Assembly (NCBI GenBank): GCA_013297585.1
Contig: JAAFHG010000033.1
Location: forward strand, 1 to 16,802
Length of the DNA: 16,802 nt
Direction: 5' to 3'
Source: Chitinophagales bacterium
GTDB taxonomy: Bacteria > Bacteroidota > Bacteroidia > Chitinophagales > Chitinophagaceae
Positions 7,894 through 14,491 of this stretch are shown here, piece after piece. The notes beneath the pieces were generated by a model that saw only the letters and a program-made list of their open reading frames with translations, did no database searches and was not told the origin of the DNA. Both the position numbers and the translations under genes were made by a program. Each line of letters opens with the position of its first letter. Within the stretch, counting starts at the first letter, position 1.

Positions 7894-8691
7894 TTATTCT
7901 TCTTCGCTACCACTTTTGCCAAATCTGCGTATAATACCCCTACCACTTTCACGAATAAAGGTCACAATTTCATCACGTTCATCACTAGCAGTTAACTCTT
8001 CTTCTATAAAATCAATTGCTTGCGAGGTATTAAGCCCCTTGTTGTATATAATACGATATATATCTAATATATGATTTATTTGAGACAACTCAAAACCTCT
8101 ACGTTTAAGGCCTACACTATTTACACCACCATAACTTAGTGGGTTACGTACAGCTTTAATATATGGCGGTACATCTTTACTTACCAAGCTACCACCAGCC
8201 ACAAATACATGCTGACCAATATGTACGAACTGATGTACAGCACTTACGCCACCAATAATCGTCCAGTCGCCTATTACTACGTGCCCCGCACATTGTACAC
8301 TATTGCTTAATATACAATTATCACCTATAATACAATCGTGTGCTATATGACAATAAGCCATAATTAAGCAGTTGCTGCCTACTTTGGTTTTACCTCTGTC
8401 TTCGGTACCACGATTAATGGTAACACATTCACGAATTGTGGTATTGTCACCAATTTCCACTGTCGTTTTTTCGCCACTAAACTTTAAATCTTGTGGTATA
8501 GCACCAATAACTGCACCTGGAAATATCCGGCAGTTTTTACCAATACGGGTGCCTTCCATAATGGTTACGTTGCTGCCTATCCAAGTGCCTTCGCCAATAA
8601 TTACATCGCCATGTATTACTGTAAATGGATCTATTTTTACGTTAGAAGCTACTCTAGCGTTTGGGTCTATATACGTGTAGGGATGTGTCAT
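7894..8691 (-). CDS. lpxA: UDP-N-acetylglucosamine acyltransferase LpxA
   Basis: LpxA transfers a 3-hydroxyacyl chain from acyl carrier protein to UDP-GlcNAc, the first step of lipid A synthesis, in the cytoplasm. From the ATG at 8691 (MTHPYTYIDPNARV) it has 265 residues, normal for the family. The N-terminal two thirds show the hexapeptide-repeat pattern of a left-handed beta helix (for example VIIGEGTWIGSNVTIMEG). The catalytic His is the second His of AYCHIAHDC (His118 in this numbering). GAIPQDLKF matches the family's conserved QDLK segment. The C-terminal part (about residue 180 onward, GLKRRGFELSQINHI) is the usual helical domain. An upstream ATG at 8733 adds 14 residues (MEIVVEVPKPKQKR) not typical of LpxA; I cannot exclude it. 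The gene follows lpxC-fabZ in the same direction, with a candidate promoter between them, and is followed by a palindromic terminator. Confidence 0.97.
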   Translation of the reverse strand: MTHPYTYIDPNARVASNVKIDPFTVIHGDVIIGEGTWIGSNVTIMEGTRIGKNCRIFPGAVIGAIPQDLKFSGEKTTVEIGDNTTIRECVTINRGTEDRGKTKVGSNCLIMAYCHIAHDCIIGDNCILSNSVQCAGHVVIGDWTIIGGVSAVHQFVHIGQHVFVAGGSLVSKDVPPYIKAVRNPLSYGGVNSVGLKRRGFELSQINHILDIYRIIYNKGLNTSQAIDFIEEELTASDERDEIVTFIRESGRGIIRRFGKSGSEEE

Positions 8692-8761
8692 CCGCTTTTG
8701 TTTAGGTTTTGGTACTTCTACTACTATTTCCATGATGGGTGCTTAGCAGTAAAAAAGATGC

Positions 8762-8787
8762 CAAAATTAGTTTTTTAGCTGCATCAA
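8762..8787 (-). promoter_or_regulatory. Possible lpxA promoter
   Basis: On the minus strand TAATTTTG (8769-8762) is an exact match to the Bacteroidota -7 consensus TAnnTTTG. The nearest upstream TTG (8787-8785) is only 15 bases away, shorter than the usual spacing, which lowers confidence. A start near 8755 would give a leader of about 22 bases to the ATG at 8733, or about 64 to the preferred ATG at 8691. Confidence 0.3.
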
Positions 8788-8896
8788 ATTAAGGCTAATA
8801 AAAACTAAATGCGGTATTTGTGCCGTTTTCAATTGAAGACAGACGCAGCTAAGCAATCGTTTTAGGTAAATCTTAACTTTTTGCAGATATTATTAA

Positions 8897-10303
8897 TTAA
8901 TTTCTTTTAACTACCTGTGCTACTAACAATGCTTCTGTAGCTACTTTGCCATTTACATACACAGTGCCATGCATTTCGCATATACCTCTGCGTATTGGTG
9001 CTACTAATTCCATTTTTAAAATCATCGTATCGCCTGGTACTACTTTTTGCTTAAACTTACAATTGTCTATTTTTAAAAAATAAGTATCGTAAGTGCCTTC
9101 TGGCATAGAGTTAATACATAATATACCGCCAGTTTGTGCCAGCGCCTCAATTTGTAATACACCTGGCATTACAGGATTGTTTGGAAAATGCCCTTGAAAA
9201 AACCACTCATTAAAAGTTACATTCTTAATGCCAATAATATGCTTATCGGTTAATTCTGTTATCTTATCTACCAATAAAAATGGATATCTGTGTGGTAAGG
9301 TTTTTTCTATTTTTTCTAGGTTGAATACAGGCGGTAAAGTAGGGTCATAAACAGGCACATCTTTCAATTGCTTGTTTTTACGAATATATTGTTTAATCTT
9401 TTTTGCAAACTCTACGTTGGTGCTATGCCCAGGTCTGTTAGCGATAATTCTAGCTTTAATTGGGTAGCCAATAAGGGCTAAATCGCCTACCACATCTAGT
9501 AGCTTGTGTCTTGCAGGCTCGTTAGGAAAGCGTAATTCAAGGTTATTTAAGTAGCCTTCAGTTTTAACTTCAATTTTATCTCTCTTAAACACTTTTGCTA
9601 GGCGGCTCATTTCTTCGTCAGAAATTTGCTTATCTACCACCACAATAGCGTTGTTAATATCGCCACCTTTAATTAAATCGTTATCTAATAAAGCTTCTAG
9701 CTCGTGTAAAAAGCAGAAGGTACGGCAAGGCGCTATTTCGGTAGTAAAATCCTTCATGGTTTTAAGGCCAGCATGCTGCGTACCAAGCACAGGGCTATTA
9801 AAATCTATTAATGTGGTAATTTGATAATCTACTGATGGCAACGCCACCATTTCTACACGCTTACCTTCATCGTAATGGTATATGTTTTCATCCAAGCTAT
9901 ACCAAGCTTTAGCAGCTTCTTGTTCTAGTACGCCACCTTTTTCTATAAGCTCTATAAATGGCTGAGAACTGCCATCCATAATAGGTATTTCAGGGCCGTT
10001 AAGTTCTATTAATACATTATCAACACCCATACCTACAAGGGCAGCCAACACGTGTTCTACGGTGCTTACTTTGGCATCACCAACTTGCAACGTTGTGCCA
10101 CGACTAGTGTCTGTAACCAAATCGCAATCTGCTTTAATAATTGGTTGCATTGGCAAATCGATACGCTGAAATTGAATACCAAAACCAGGATTTGCTGGCT
10201 TTAAAGTCATATCTACCAAAATACCTGTGTGTAATCCTGTGCCGCTAATACTAATAAGGTTTCTAAGCGTATGTTGCTTATCGGGGTTAAAATTTATATC
10301 CAT
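8897..10303 (-). CDS. lpxC/fabZ: Bifunctional LpxC deacetylase / FabZ dehydratase
   Basis: This is a fused two-domain protein of 468 residues, a size typical of the fusion in Bacteroidota. Residues about 10-305 are LpxC, the zinc-dependent UDP-3-O-acyl-GlcNAc deacetylase that commits the cell to lipid A synthesis. Zinc ligands are His84 (TVEHVLAAL), His266 and Asp270 (RHKLLD). Glu83 is the likely general base, and His293 (PGHST) is the catalytic histidine. Residues about 328-468 are FabZ, the 3-hydroxyacyl-ACP dehydratase of fatty acid elongation. This half shows LPHRYPFLLVDKI, then catalytic His372 (GHFPNNPVMPG) and Glu386 (IEALAQTGG). Both halves keep their key residues, so both are expected to be active. 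The fusion links two enzymes competing for 3-hydroxyacyl-ACP. lpxA follows about 205 bp downstream. lpxD is not adjacent upstream, where a DUF2461 gene lies instead. Confidence 0.98.
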   Translation of the reverse strand: MDINFNPDKQHTLRNLISISGTGLHTGILVDMTLKPANPGFGIQFQRIDLPMQPIIKADCDLVTDTSRGTTLQVGDAKVSTVEHVLAALVGMGVDNVLIELNGPEIPIMDGSSQPFIELIEKGGVLEQEAAKAWYSLDENIYHYDEGKRVEMVALPSVDYQITTLIDFNSPVLGTQHAGLKTMKDFTTEIAPCRTFCFLHELEALLDNDLIKGGDINNAIVVVDKQISDEEMSRLAKVFKRDKIEVKTEGYLNNLELRFPNEPARHKLLDVVGDLALIGYPIKARIIANRPGHSTNVEFAKKIKQYIRKNKQLKDVPVYDPTLPPVFNLEKIEKTLPHRYPFLLVDKITELTDKHIIGIKNVTFNEWFFQGHFPNNPVMPGVLQIEALAQTGGILCINSMPEGTYDTYFLKIDNCKFKQKVVPGDTMILKMELVAPIRRGICEMHGTVYVNGKVATEALLVAQVVKRN

Positions 10304-10365
10304 TCTGTGTATTGTTTGTTAAACAAGTCTGGCTGCTTATTATTAGATTGTTTAAGGTAATACCG

Positions 10366-10373
10366 CAAAAATA
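10366..10373 (-). promoter_or_regulatory. Possible lpxC-fabZ promoter -7 box
   Basis: The minus strand reads TATTTTTG here, an exact TAnnTTTG match, 62 bases before the lpxC-fabZ ATG. Transcription would start near 10359. No clear TTG lies 17-23 bases upstream; only a T-rich stretch is present, so this is a weak call. Confidence 0.3.
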
Positions 10374-10486
10374 AGCGATACGCTAAAAGTGCATAGAAAA
10401 GTTTTGTAAGCCATTATACATAGCGTTTTCTTACAGCCAAAGTTGTGCTTTAAACTTGCTGAATATAGCTCGTTTGTGTAGTAAGT

Positions 10487-11155
10487 CTATCCTTCTATAC
10501 CTCTATTTATAAAATATACTAGTGGTTTTATTTGAGCGCAGGTATCTACAATTTTTTGCACTAGTTTAGGGCTGACCAAGTCTGCATCGCTAATAGGTGT
10601 AGACACAATGAAACTTTTTAGCTTTAAATAGTCTATGGCAGGGTTATCTTCTTCGTAGCCTTTTGGTGCACGTTTTAACATTACATCCTCACCATGTTCT
10701 AAGCCACCAAAGGTTTTTACAAACGCATTATTGGTTACTATCTCTTTAAACTCATCAAAGCAATAATCTATTTCTTGGCGTACTTTTTTAAGTTCTGGTG
10801 CCATAGGCATCCACATACCACCTGCTATAAAACTAGCACCTGGCTCGCAATGAAAATAATAGCCAGCAAGCATCATTTTTTTACCGCCTTTACTAAACCC
10901 TGCCCCCATATTGGTTTTGTAAGGGTCTTTATTTTTACTAAAGCGCACATCTCTATTAATACGAAACGTACAGTCTTTTGGCTGTAGCAATGCTAGGCTT
11001 TCATCATTAGCTACTAAACCTTTTAATACATGGCTCACTAATTGCAGATAATCGGCTTTAGCAACTTCGTACAGTTTTCTATTCGCATCAAACCACTCTT
11101 TATGATTATTTAGTTTTAAATCTTTTAAGAACTCTATGGTGCTTTTCTGAATCAT
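10487..11155 (-). CDS. DUF2461 / TIGR02453 family protein
   Basis: This 222-residue soluble protein starts at the ATG at 11155 (MIQKSTIEFLKDL). The frame runs back to 11197, but the extra residues (MCYYCCCVNRNTII) look like translated intergenic DNA. Family features seen are NNHKEWFDANR (16-26) near the N-terminus, RINRDVRFSKNKDPYKTN (65-82), and GYYFHCEPGASFIAGGMW (98-115), in the order typical of DUF2461. The function of this family is not established; I do not assign one. There is no signal peptide or membrane segment. It lies 184 bp upstream of lpxC-fabZ in the same direction and is divergent to the YceI-like gene across about 160 bp. That space carries a 16-bp dyad (11223-11238) which could serve either promoter. 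Confidence 0.93.
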   Translation of the reverse strand: MIQKSTIEFLKDLKLNNHKEWFDANRKLYEVAKADYLQLVSHVLKGLVANDESLALLQPKDCTFRINRDVRFSKNKDPYKTNMGAGFSKGGKKMMLAGYYFHCEPGASFIAGGMWMPMAPELKKVRQEIDYCFDEFKEIVTNNAFVKTFGGLEHGEDVMLKRAPKGYEEDNPAIDYLKLKSFIVSTPISDADLVSPKLVQKIVDTCAQIKPLVYFINRGIEG

Positions 11156-11222
11156 AATAATTGTATTTCTATTTACACAACAACAATAATAACACAAAAC
11201 ACTATAAAAAGTTAGTTATTGG

Positions 11223-11238
11223 CATGATAAGTATCATG
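11223..11238. promoter_or_regulatory. Operator-like dyad in the divergent DUF2461/yceI region
   Basis: The sequence catgata-ag-tatcatg is a perfect inverted repeat with 7-base arms. Two further small dyads follow: gttg/caac at 11248-11260 and attgg/ccaat at 11262-11276. The word attggca also occurs twice, 44 bp apart (11218 and 11262). Such a cluster in a divergent promoter region suggests regulator binding, but I recognise no specific regulator and found no convincing promoter boxes beside it. Confidence 0.35.
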
Positions 11239-11314
11239 TAATTGCCTGTTGTAAGTCAACCATTGGCAAAACCAATTAGAGCACTTTTACATCGTGAAAC
11301 AAAACAAACAAATC

Positions 11315-11902
11315 ATGAAACAAACGAGGTTAATGACAAGATTACAATGCACTAGTGGCTTACTAGGCACACTACTAATACTACTTTTTGTAAGCCCTGC
11401 AACAGCACAAGTAAGCTACAATGCTAGCAGTGTTTCTATTAAAGTATCTGGCACTTCTAACATACACGACTGGGATGAAAAATCTTCCACCGCTACCGTT
11501 ACTGCAAATATTGCTATTGGCTCTAACGGTACTATTACAGCTTTACCAGCTTTAAACTTTAGCACACCAGTTGGTGCTTTAAAAAGTGAACACAGTGGTA
11601 TGGATAAAAACACATACAAAGCTTTGAAAAAAGATGCGAATCCAAACATCAGCTTTGTACAGAAAACTGCCACCATAACTGGCAATACCATTAAGTCTCA
11701 TGGTACACTTACCATTGCTGGCAAAGCCGTTGAAACTGATGTAATAGTTACCTATAAACTAAATGTAGACAAAACCATTACCGTGAATGGTAGTAAAAAC
11801 ATTAATATGCTAGACTATGGTGTAACCCCACCTACAGCATTATTAGGCACCATTAAAACAGGTAAAGACATTACTTTAAGCTTCACTATTACTATGAAAT
11901 AA
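11315..11902 (+). CDS. Exported YceI-like protein, first copy
   Basis: This is a 195-residue protein from the ATG at 11315. The frame begins at a GTG (11294), but GTG starts are rare in this group and the ATG gives a clean signal peptide: basic start MKQTRLMTR, hydrophobic SGLLGTLLILLFV, and cleavage likely after SPATA at about residue 31. The mature part is a YceI-like beta-rich domain, beginning SVSIKVSGTSNIHDWDEKSS (39-58). It ends with NMLDYGVTPPTALLGTIKTG near the C-terminus, which the second copy shares. YceI-fold proteins form a lipocalin-like barrel, and some bind polyisoprenoids; the ligand here is unknown. It likely sits in the periplasm. It is followed after 66 bp, with no terminator seen, by the outer-membrane barrel gene, so the two are probably one transcript. 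Confidence 0.88.
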   Translation: MKQTRLMTRLQCTSGLLGTLLILLFVSPATAQVSYNASSVSIKVSGTSNIHDWDEKSSTATVTANIAIGSNGTITALPALNFSTPVGALKSEHSGMDKNTYKALKKDANPNISFVQKTATITGNTIKSHGTLTIAGKAVETDVIVTYKLNVDKTITVNGSKNINMLDYGVTPPTALLGTIKTGKDITLSFTITMK

Positions 11903-11968
11903 CCAAACCTAACATTATCCAATTTCCTTTCTATTAATTATTTAAGTAAAAAACAAAACAGAACAATT

Positions 11969-13312
11969 ATGAAAACGCTTATCAGACAATTTAGAGCGAC
12001 ACTGTTATCAGCTATCTTTATTTTACCATTATTTGTAATGGCGCAACAACCCAAAATAGCCAATTTTAGAGCTTATGATAAATCAGGCATTAGTGTGTTT
12101 GAAACATCTAAAGCAGATACAGCGCAATTTAATGGCCTTAAAGTAAGATGGGGTGCAGGATTTACACAACAATACCAAGCATTAAAACACGAAAACACAG
12201 CATTAAACAACACTGGTACAGGCGCTACTGCTGTAAACAGATTGTACCCAGTTGCACCAGGTTTTATGACTGCACAAGCCAACTTGTATATGGACGCACA
12301 ATTGGCCGATGGTATTAGATTAAATGTAACAAGCTATTTATCTAGCAGACACCACAATGAAACATGGGTAAAAGGTGGCTATATTCAATTTGATAAAGTA
12401 CCATTTAAAGGTCAGTTTTGGGATGATTTAATGAAACTAGCTACCATCAAAATCGGTCACTTTGAAGTGAACTATGGTGATCAACACTTTCGTAGAACAG
12501 ATGGTGGACAAGCATTGTACAATCCATTTATGGAAGGCTATATTGCAGATGCATTTGCTACAGAAATTGGTGGTGAAGTGTACTTACAAAAAAATGGCTT
12601 GTTTGGTATGGTGGGTGTAACCAATGGTATGATTAAAGGCCATATTGATTCTGTACTTGCTACAGTTGCTGATGACAATATTAATAGATCACCTTCATTA
12701 TACTTAAAAGGCGGTATTGATAAAAGCCTTGGTGATGTTGCTAGAATACGTTTAACAGGTAGTTTTTACCACAATAGCAGTGCAGCAGGTAGTGGTTTAA
12801 CATTGTATGGTGGCGACCGTACAGGCAGCAACTATCAAAACGTAATGGAAAAAGGTGTACCGGGTGCTTTACCTGCTTCTACAGCAGTAGCTTTCTCTGG
12901 CAGATTTAATCCTGGTTTTAGTAAAAAAGTAGATGCCTTTATGTTTAATGGTTTCTTAAAAGTAAAAGGTTTAGAGCTATTTGGCACATTTGAAACAGCA
13001 AGCGGTAGAACTAAAAACGAAACTGCTAACCGTAAAATGATACAATTAGCTGGTGACGCTGTGTACAGAGTAGGTAAAGCAGAAAACTTGTTCTTTGGCT
13101 TACGTTACAATACTGTAAAAGCAGCTTTAGCTGGTGCAACAGCAGATGTAACTGTAAATAGATTTGCAATTGCTGGTGGCTGGTTTATTACTAAAAATGT
13201 AATGATGAAAGCTGAATATGTAAACCAAACTTACAAAGACTTTGCTGTAACAGATTATAGAAATGGTGGTAAATTCAAAGGCTTAGTAATAGAAGCTGTT
13301 GTAGGATTTTAA
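11969..13312 (+). CDS. Outer-membrane beta-barrel (porin-like) protein
   Basis: This is a 447-residue protein with a signal peptide (MKTLIRQFRATLLSAIFILPLFVMA, cleavage likely after Ala25). After it come many alternating, Gly- and aromatic-rich strands separated by polar loops, as in RLNVTSYLSSRHHNETWVKG, ATIKIGHFEVNYGD and NRFAIAGGWFITKNVMMKAE. The protein ends in Phe (EAVVGF), the usual C-terminal signal for barrel insertion by the BAM machinery. It resembles the porin-like/OprO-OprP-type proteins of Bacteroidota in general style, but I cannot name a substrate. It lies between two genes for YceI-like proteins and is followed by a strong intrinsic terminator. Codons such as GGT and GTA are used heavily, which may indicate good expression. 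Co-occurrence with YceI suggests a shared envelope role; that is inference. Confidence 0.85.
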   Translation: MKTLIRQFRATLLSAIFILPLFVMAQQPKIANFRAYDKSGISVFETSKADTAQFNGLKVRWGAGFTQQYQALKHENTALNNTGTGATAVNRLYPVAPGFMTAQANLYMDAQLADGIRLNVTSYLSSRHHNETWVKGGYIQFDKVPFKGQFWDDLMKLATIKIGHFEVNYGDQHFRRTDGGQALYNPFMEGYIADAFATEIGGEVYLQKNGLFGMVGVTNGMIKGHIDSVLATVADDNINRSPSLYLKGGIDKSLGDVARIRLTGSFYHNSSAAGSGLTLYGGDRTGSNYQNVMEKGVPGALPASTAVAFSGRFNPGFSKKVDAFMFNGFLKVKGLELFGTFETASGRTKNETANRKMIQLAGDAVYRVGKAENLFFGLRYNTVKAALAGATADVTVNRFAIAGGWFITKNVMMKAEYVNQTYKDFAVTDYRNGGKFKGLVIEAVVGF

Positions 13313-13332
13313 TCGTTATTTCTCATAAATTT

Positions 13333-13368
13333 AAACAGTCAGAATGAAGCTTCATTCTGACTGTTTTT
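13333..13368 (+). terminator. Intrinsic terminator after the beta-barrel gene
   Basis: A perfect 34-bp palindrome (13333-13349 against 13350-13366, core cagtcagaatgaag) runs into a T-tract (ttttt at 13364-13368), 20 bp past the barrel stop. The next plus-strand ATG is only 27 bp further on, so this hairpin separates, or attenuates, expression of the second yceI gene. Confidence 0.88.
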
Positions 13369-13395
13369 ATATTCAGCCAAAATTATTTGCTACAA

Positions 13396-14001
13396 ATGCG
13401 TGTAAAAGTATTAACCATACTATCTATTTTATGCTGGCAATTGCTATGGCAACATGCATTTACGCAGCAAAAAACAGGTATAACTAAATGGGTAGTACGA
13501 GGTGGTGGTTCATTAAAAGTAGATGGCTCTACCAATATTAATAAATTTACCTGCCGTATTATGAATTATAACACGCCAGATACGCTTTCTATTGTACATA
13601 ATAAAGATATTAGCTTACTAATGGGTGGTAAAATAGGGCTTGATATTGCAGCTTTTAACTGTGGCAACCCAATAATGACAAGCGACTTACGCAAAACATT
13701 AAAACACAAAGAGTTTCCAAAGCTCATCATCAACTTTATTTCGCTAAGCAAACTACCCGATCTCACAAAACCAAATTTAGATATTACAGGCTTGGTAGAT
13801 ATAGAACTAGCTGGAGTAAAAAAACGCATATTGGTAAACTATAGTTTTACAGCATTTACCAAAGATAATTTTCGCCTTACAGGCAAAAAAGATGTAAACT
13901 TCTCTGATTTTAACCTAGTACCGCCAAGAAAACTCGGCGGTATGATAAAAACGAACGAAAGATTAGACGTAGAATTTGAATTAACACTAGATACTTTATA
14001 G
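13396..14001 (+). CDS. Exported YceI-like protein, second copy
   Basis: This is a 201-residue protein from the ATG at 13396; the frame also opens at a TTG at 13387, which I reject. The signal peptide is MRVKVLTILSILCWQLLWQ, with cleavage probably near AFTQQ at about residue 23. The domain is a divergent YceI-like fold. GSLKVDGSTNINKFTC (38-53) aligns with SIKVSGTSNIHDW of the first copy. The tail DVNFSDFNLVPPRKLGGMIKT aligns with the first copy's C-terminal motif (N, D, PP, LG, IKT conserved). The His-Asp-Trp of copy one is replaced here, so ligand binding may differ. It lies directly behind a terminator with only 27 bases of leader and no promoter box that I recognise. Its stop is followed by a palindromic element shared with the convergent gene. 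Confidence 0.82.
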   Translation: MRVKVLTILSILCWQLLWQHAFTQQKTGITKWVVRGGGSLKVDGSTNINKFTCRIMNYNTPDTLSIVHNKDISLLMGGKIGLDIAAFNCGNPIMTSDLRKTLKHKEFPKLIINFISLSKLPDLTKPNLDITGLVDIELAGVKKRILVNYSFTAFTKDNFRLTGKKDVNFSDFNLVPPRKLGGMIKTNERLDVEFELTLDTL

Positions 14002-14007
14002 TTTTTC

Positions 14008-14039
14008 CCGTAGAGACGTACTGTGGTACGTCTCTACGG
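14008..14039. repeat. Palindromic element at the convergent gene junction
   Basis: Arms ccgtagagacgtac (14008-14021) and gtacgtctctacgg (14026-14039) are perfect inverse copies around a TGTG loop. The GTAGAGACG...CGTCTCTAC form is one I recall as a dispersed palindromic repeat in cyanobacterial and Bacteroidota genomes. It supplies the last codon (CCG) and the TAG stop of the minus-strand membrane protein gene. No T-run follows the hairpin on either strand, so it is not a standard terminator, though it may block read-through between convergent genes. Confidence 0.75.
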
Positions 14040-14444
14040 ATTAATTTTGGCAAATAACATACCTGCAATAGTAGCTTGCAAAGCACCATAAGCAAACCAA
14101 CTACCAATCATTACCAACGTAACATCTAGCGCACTGTAGGTAATCCACATCACAGGCAGCATAGCCACAAAGCTAAATATAGCACCAAACTCAAGCCCTC
14201 TAAGCACCATATTGCCTTTTATAAGGCTTTTAAAACGCTCCCAAAACCACGACAGCGAAAAGCTAATTACAAAAGCATGGCTATAAAAAAAAGCATCTCT
14301 ACTACCATCAGAATTAAACAGTGGGTTATTGTAATCAACAAAAAAAGAAGGAAAAAACTTGATAGACAAAAACAAGCTACCATAGCTTACTACAAATAAT
14401 AACACGCCAGCTAAAGCGCCACAAGTAATAATTTTCTTAAGCAT
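14034..14444 (-). CDS. Four-helix membrane protein of unknown function (136 aa)
   Basis: This is a small integral membrane protein with four likely transmembrane segments at about residues 5-29, 53-72, 84-105 and 107-131. The loop between the first two is polar (VDYNNPLFNSDGSRDAFFYS). A notable stretch is WFWERFKSLIKGN (66-78) followed by LRGLEFGAIFSFVAMLPVMW. I recall similar unnamed proteins in other Bacteroidota but know no function. The C-terminus (FAKINP) and stop codon fall inside the palindromic element at 14008-14039. It lies 47 bp downstream of ligA in the same direction and may be transcribed with it. It is convergent with the second yceI gene. Confidence 0.8.
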   Translation of the reverse strand: MLKKIITCGALAGVLLFVVSYGSLFLSIKFFPSFFVDYNNPLFNSDGSRDAFFYSHAFVISFSLSWFWERFKSLIKGNMVLRGLEFGAIFSFVAMLPVMWITYSALDVTLVMIGSWFAYGALQATIAGMLFAKINP

Positions 14445-14491
14445 GATGGCAGGTTTTAAGGTGCTAATTTAAAATTGTAAATGTACTAAAA

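Noticed and set aside
8372..8778. Plus-strand open frames opposite lpxA
   Set aside because: They are shadows of the hexapeptide-repeat coding sequence; no independent start region or protein-like features.
11156..11197. N-terminal extension of the DUF2461 protein (Cys-rich)
   Set aside because: It looks like translated intergenic repeats; the ATG at 11155 begins the family sequence.
14002..14039. Calling the junction palindrome a standard bidirectional terminator
   Set aside because: No T-run follows the stem on either strand; a dispersed palindromic repeat fits better.
13910..14107. Minus-strand frame spanning the palindrome between the second yceI and the membrane protein gene
   Set aside because: It overlaps both well-supported genes in another frame and has no recognisable domain.
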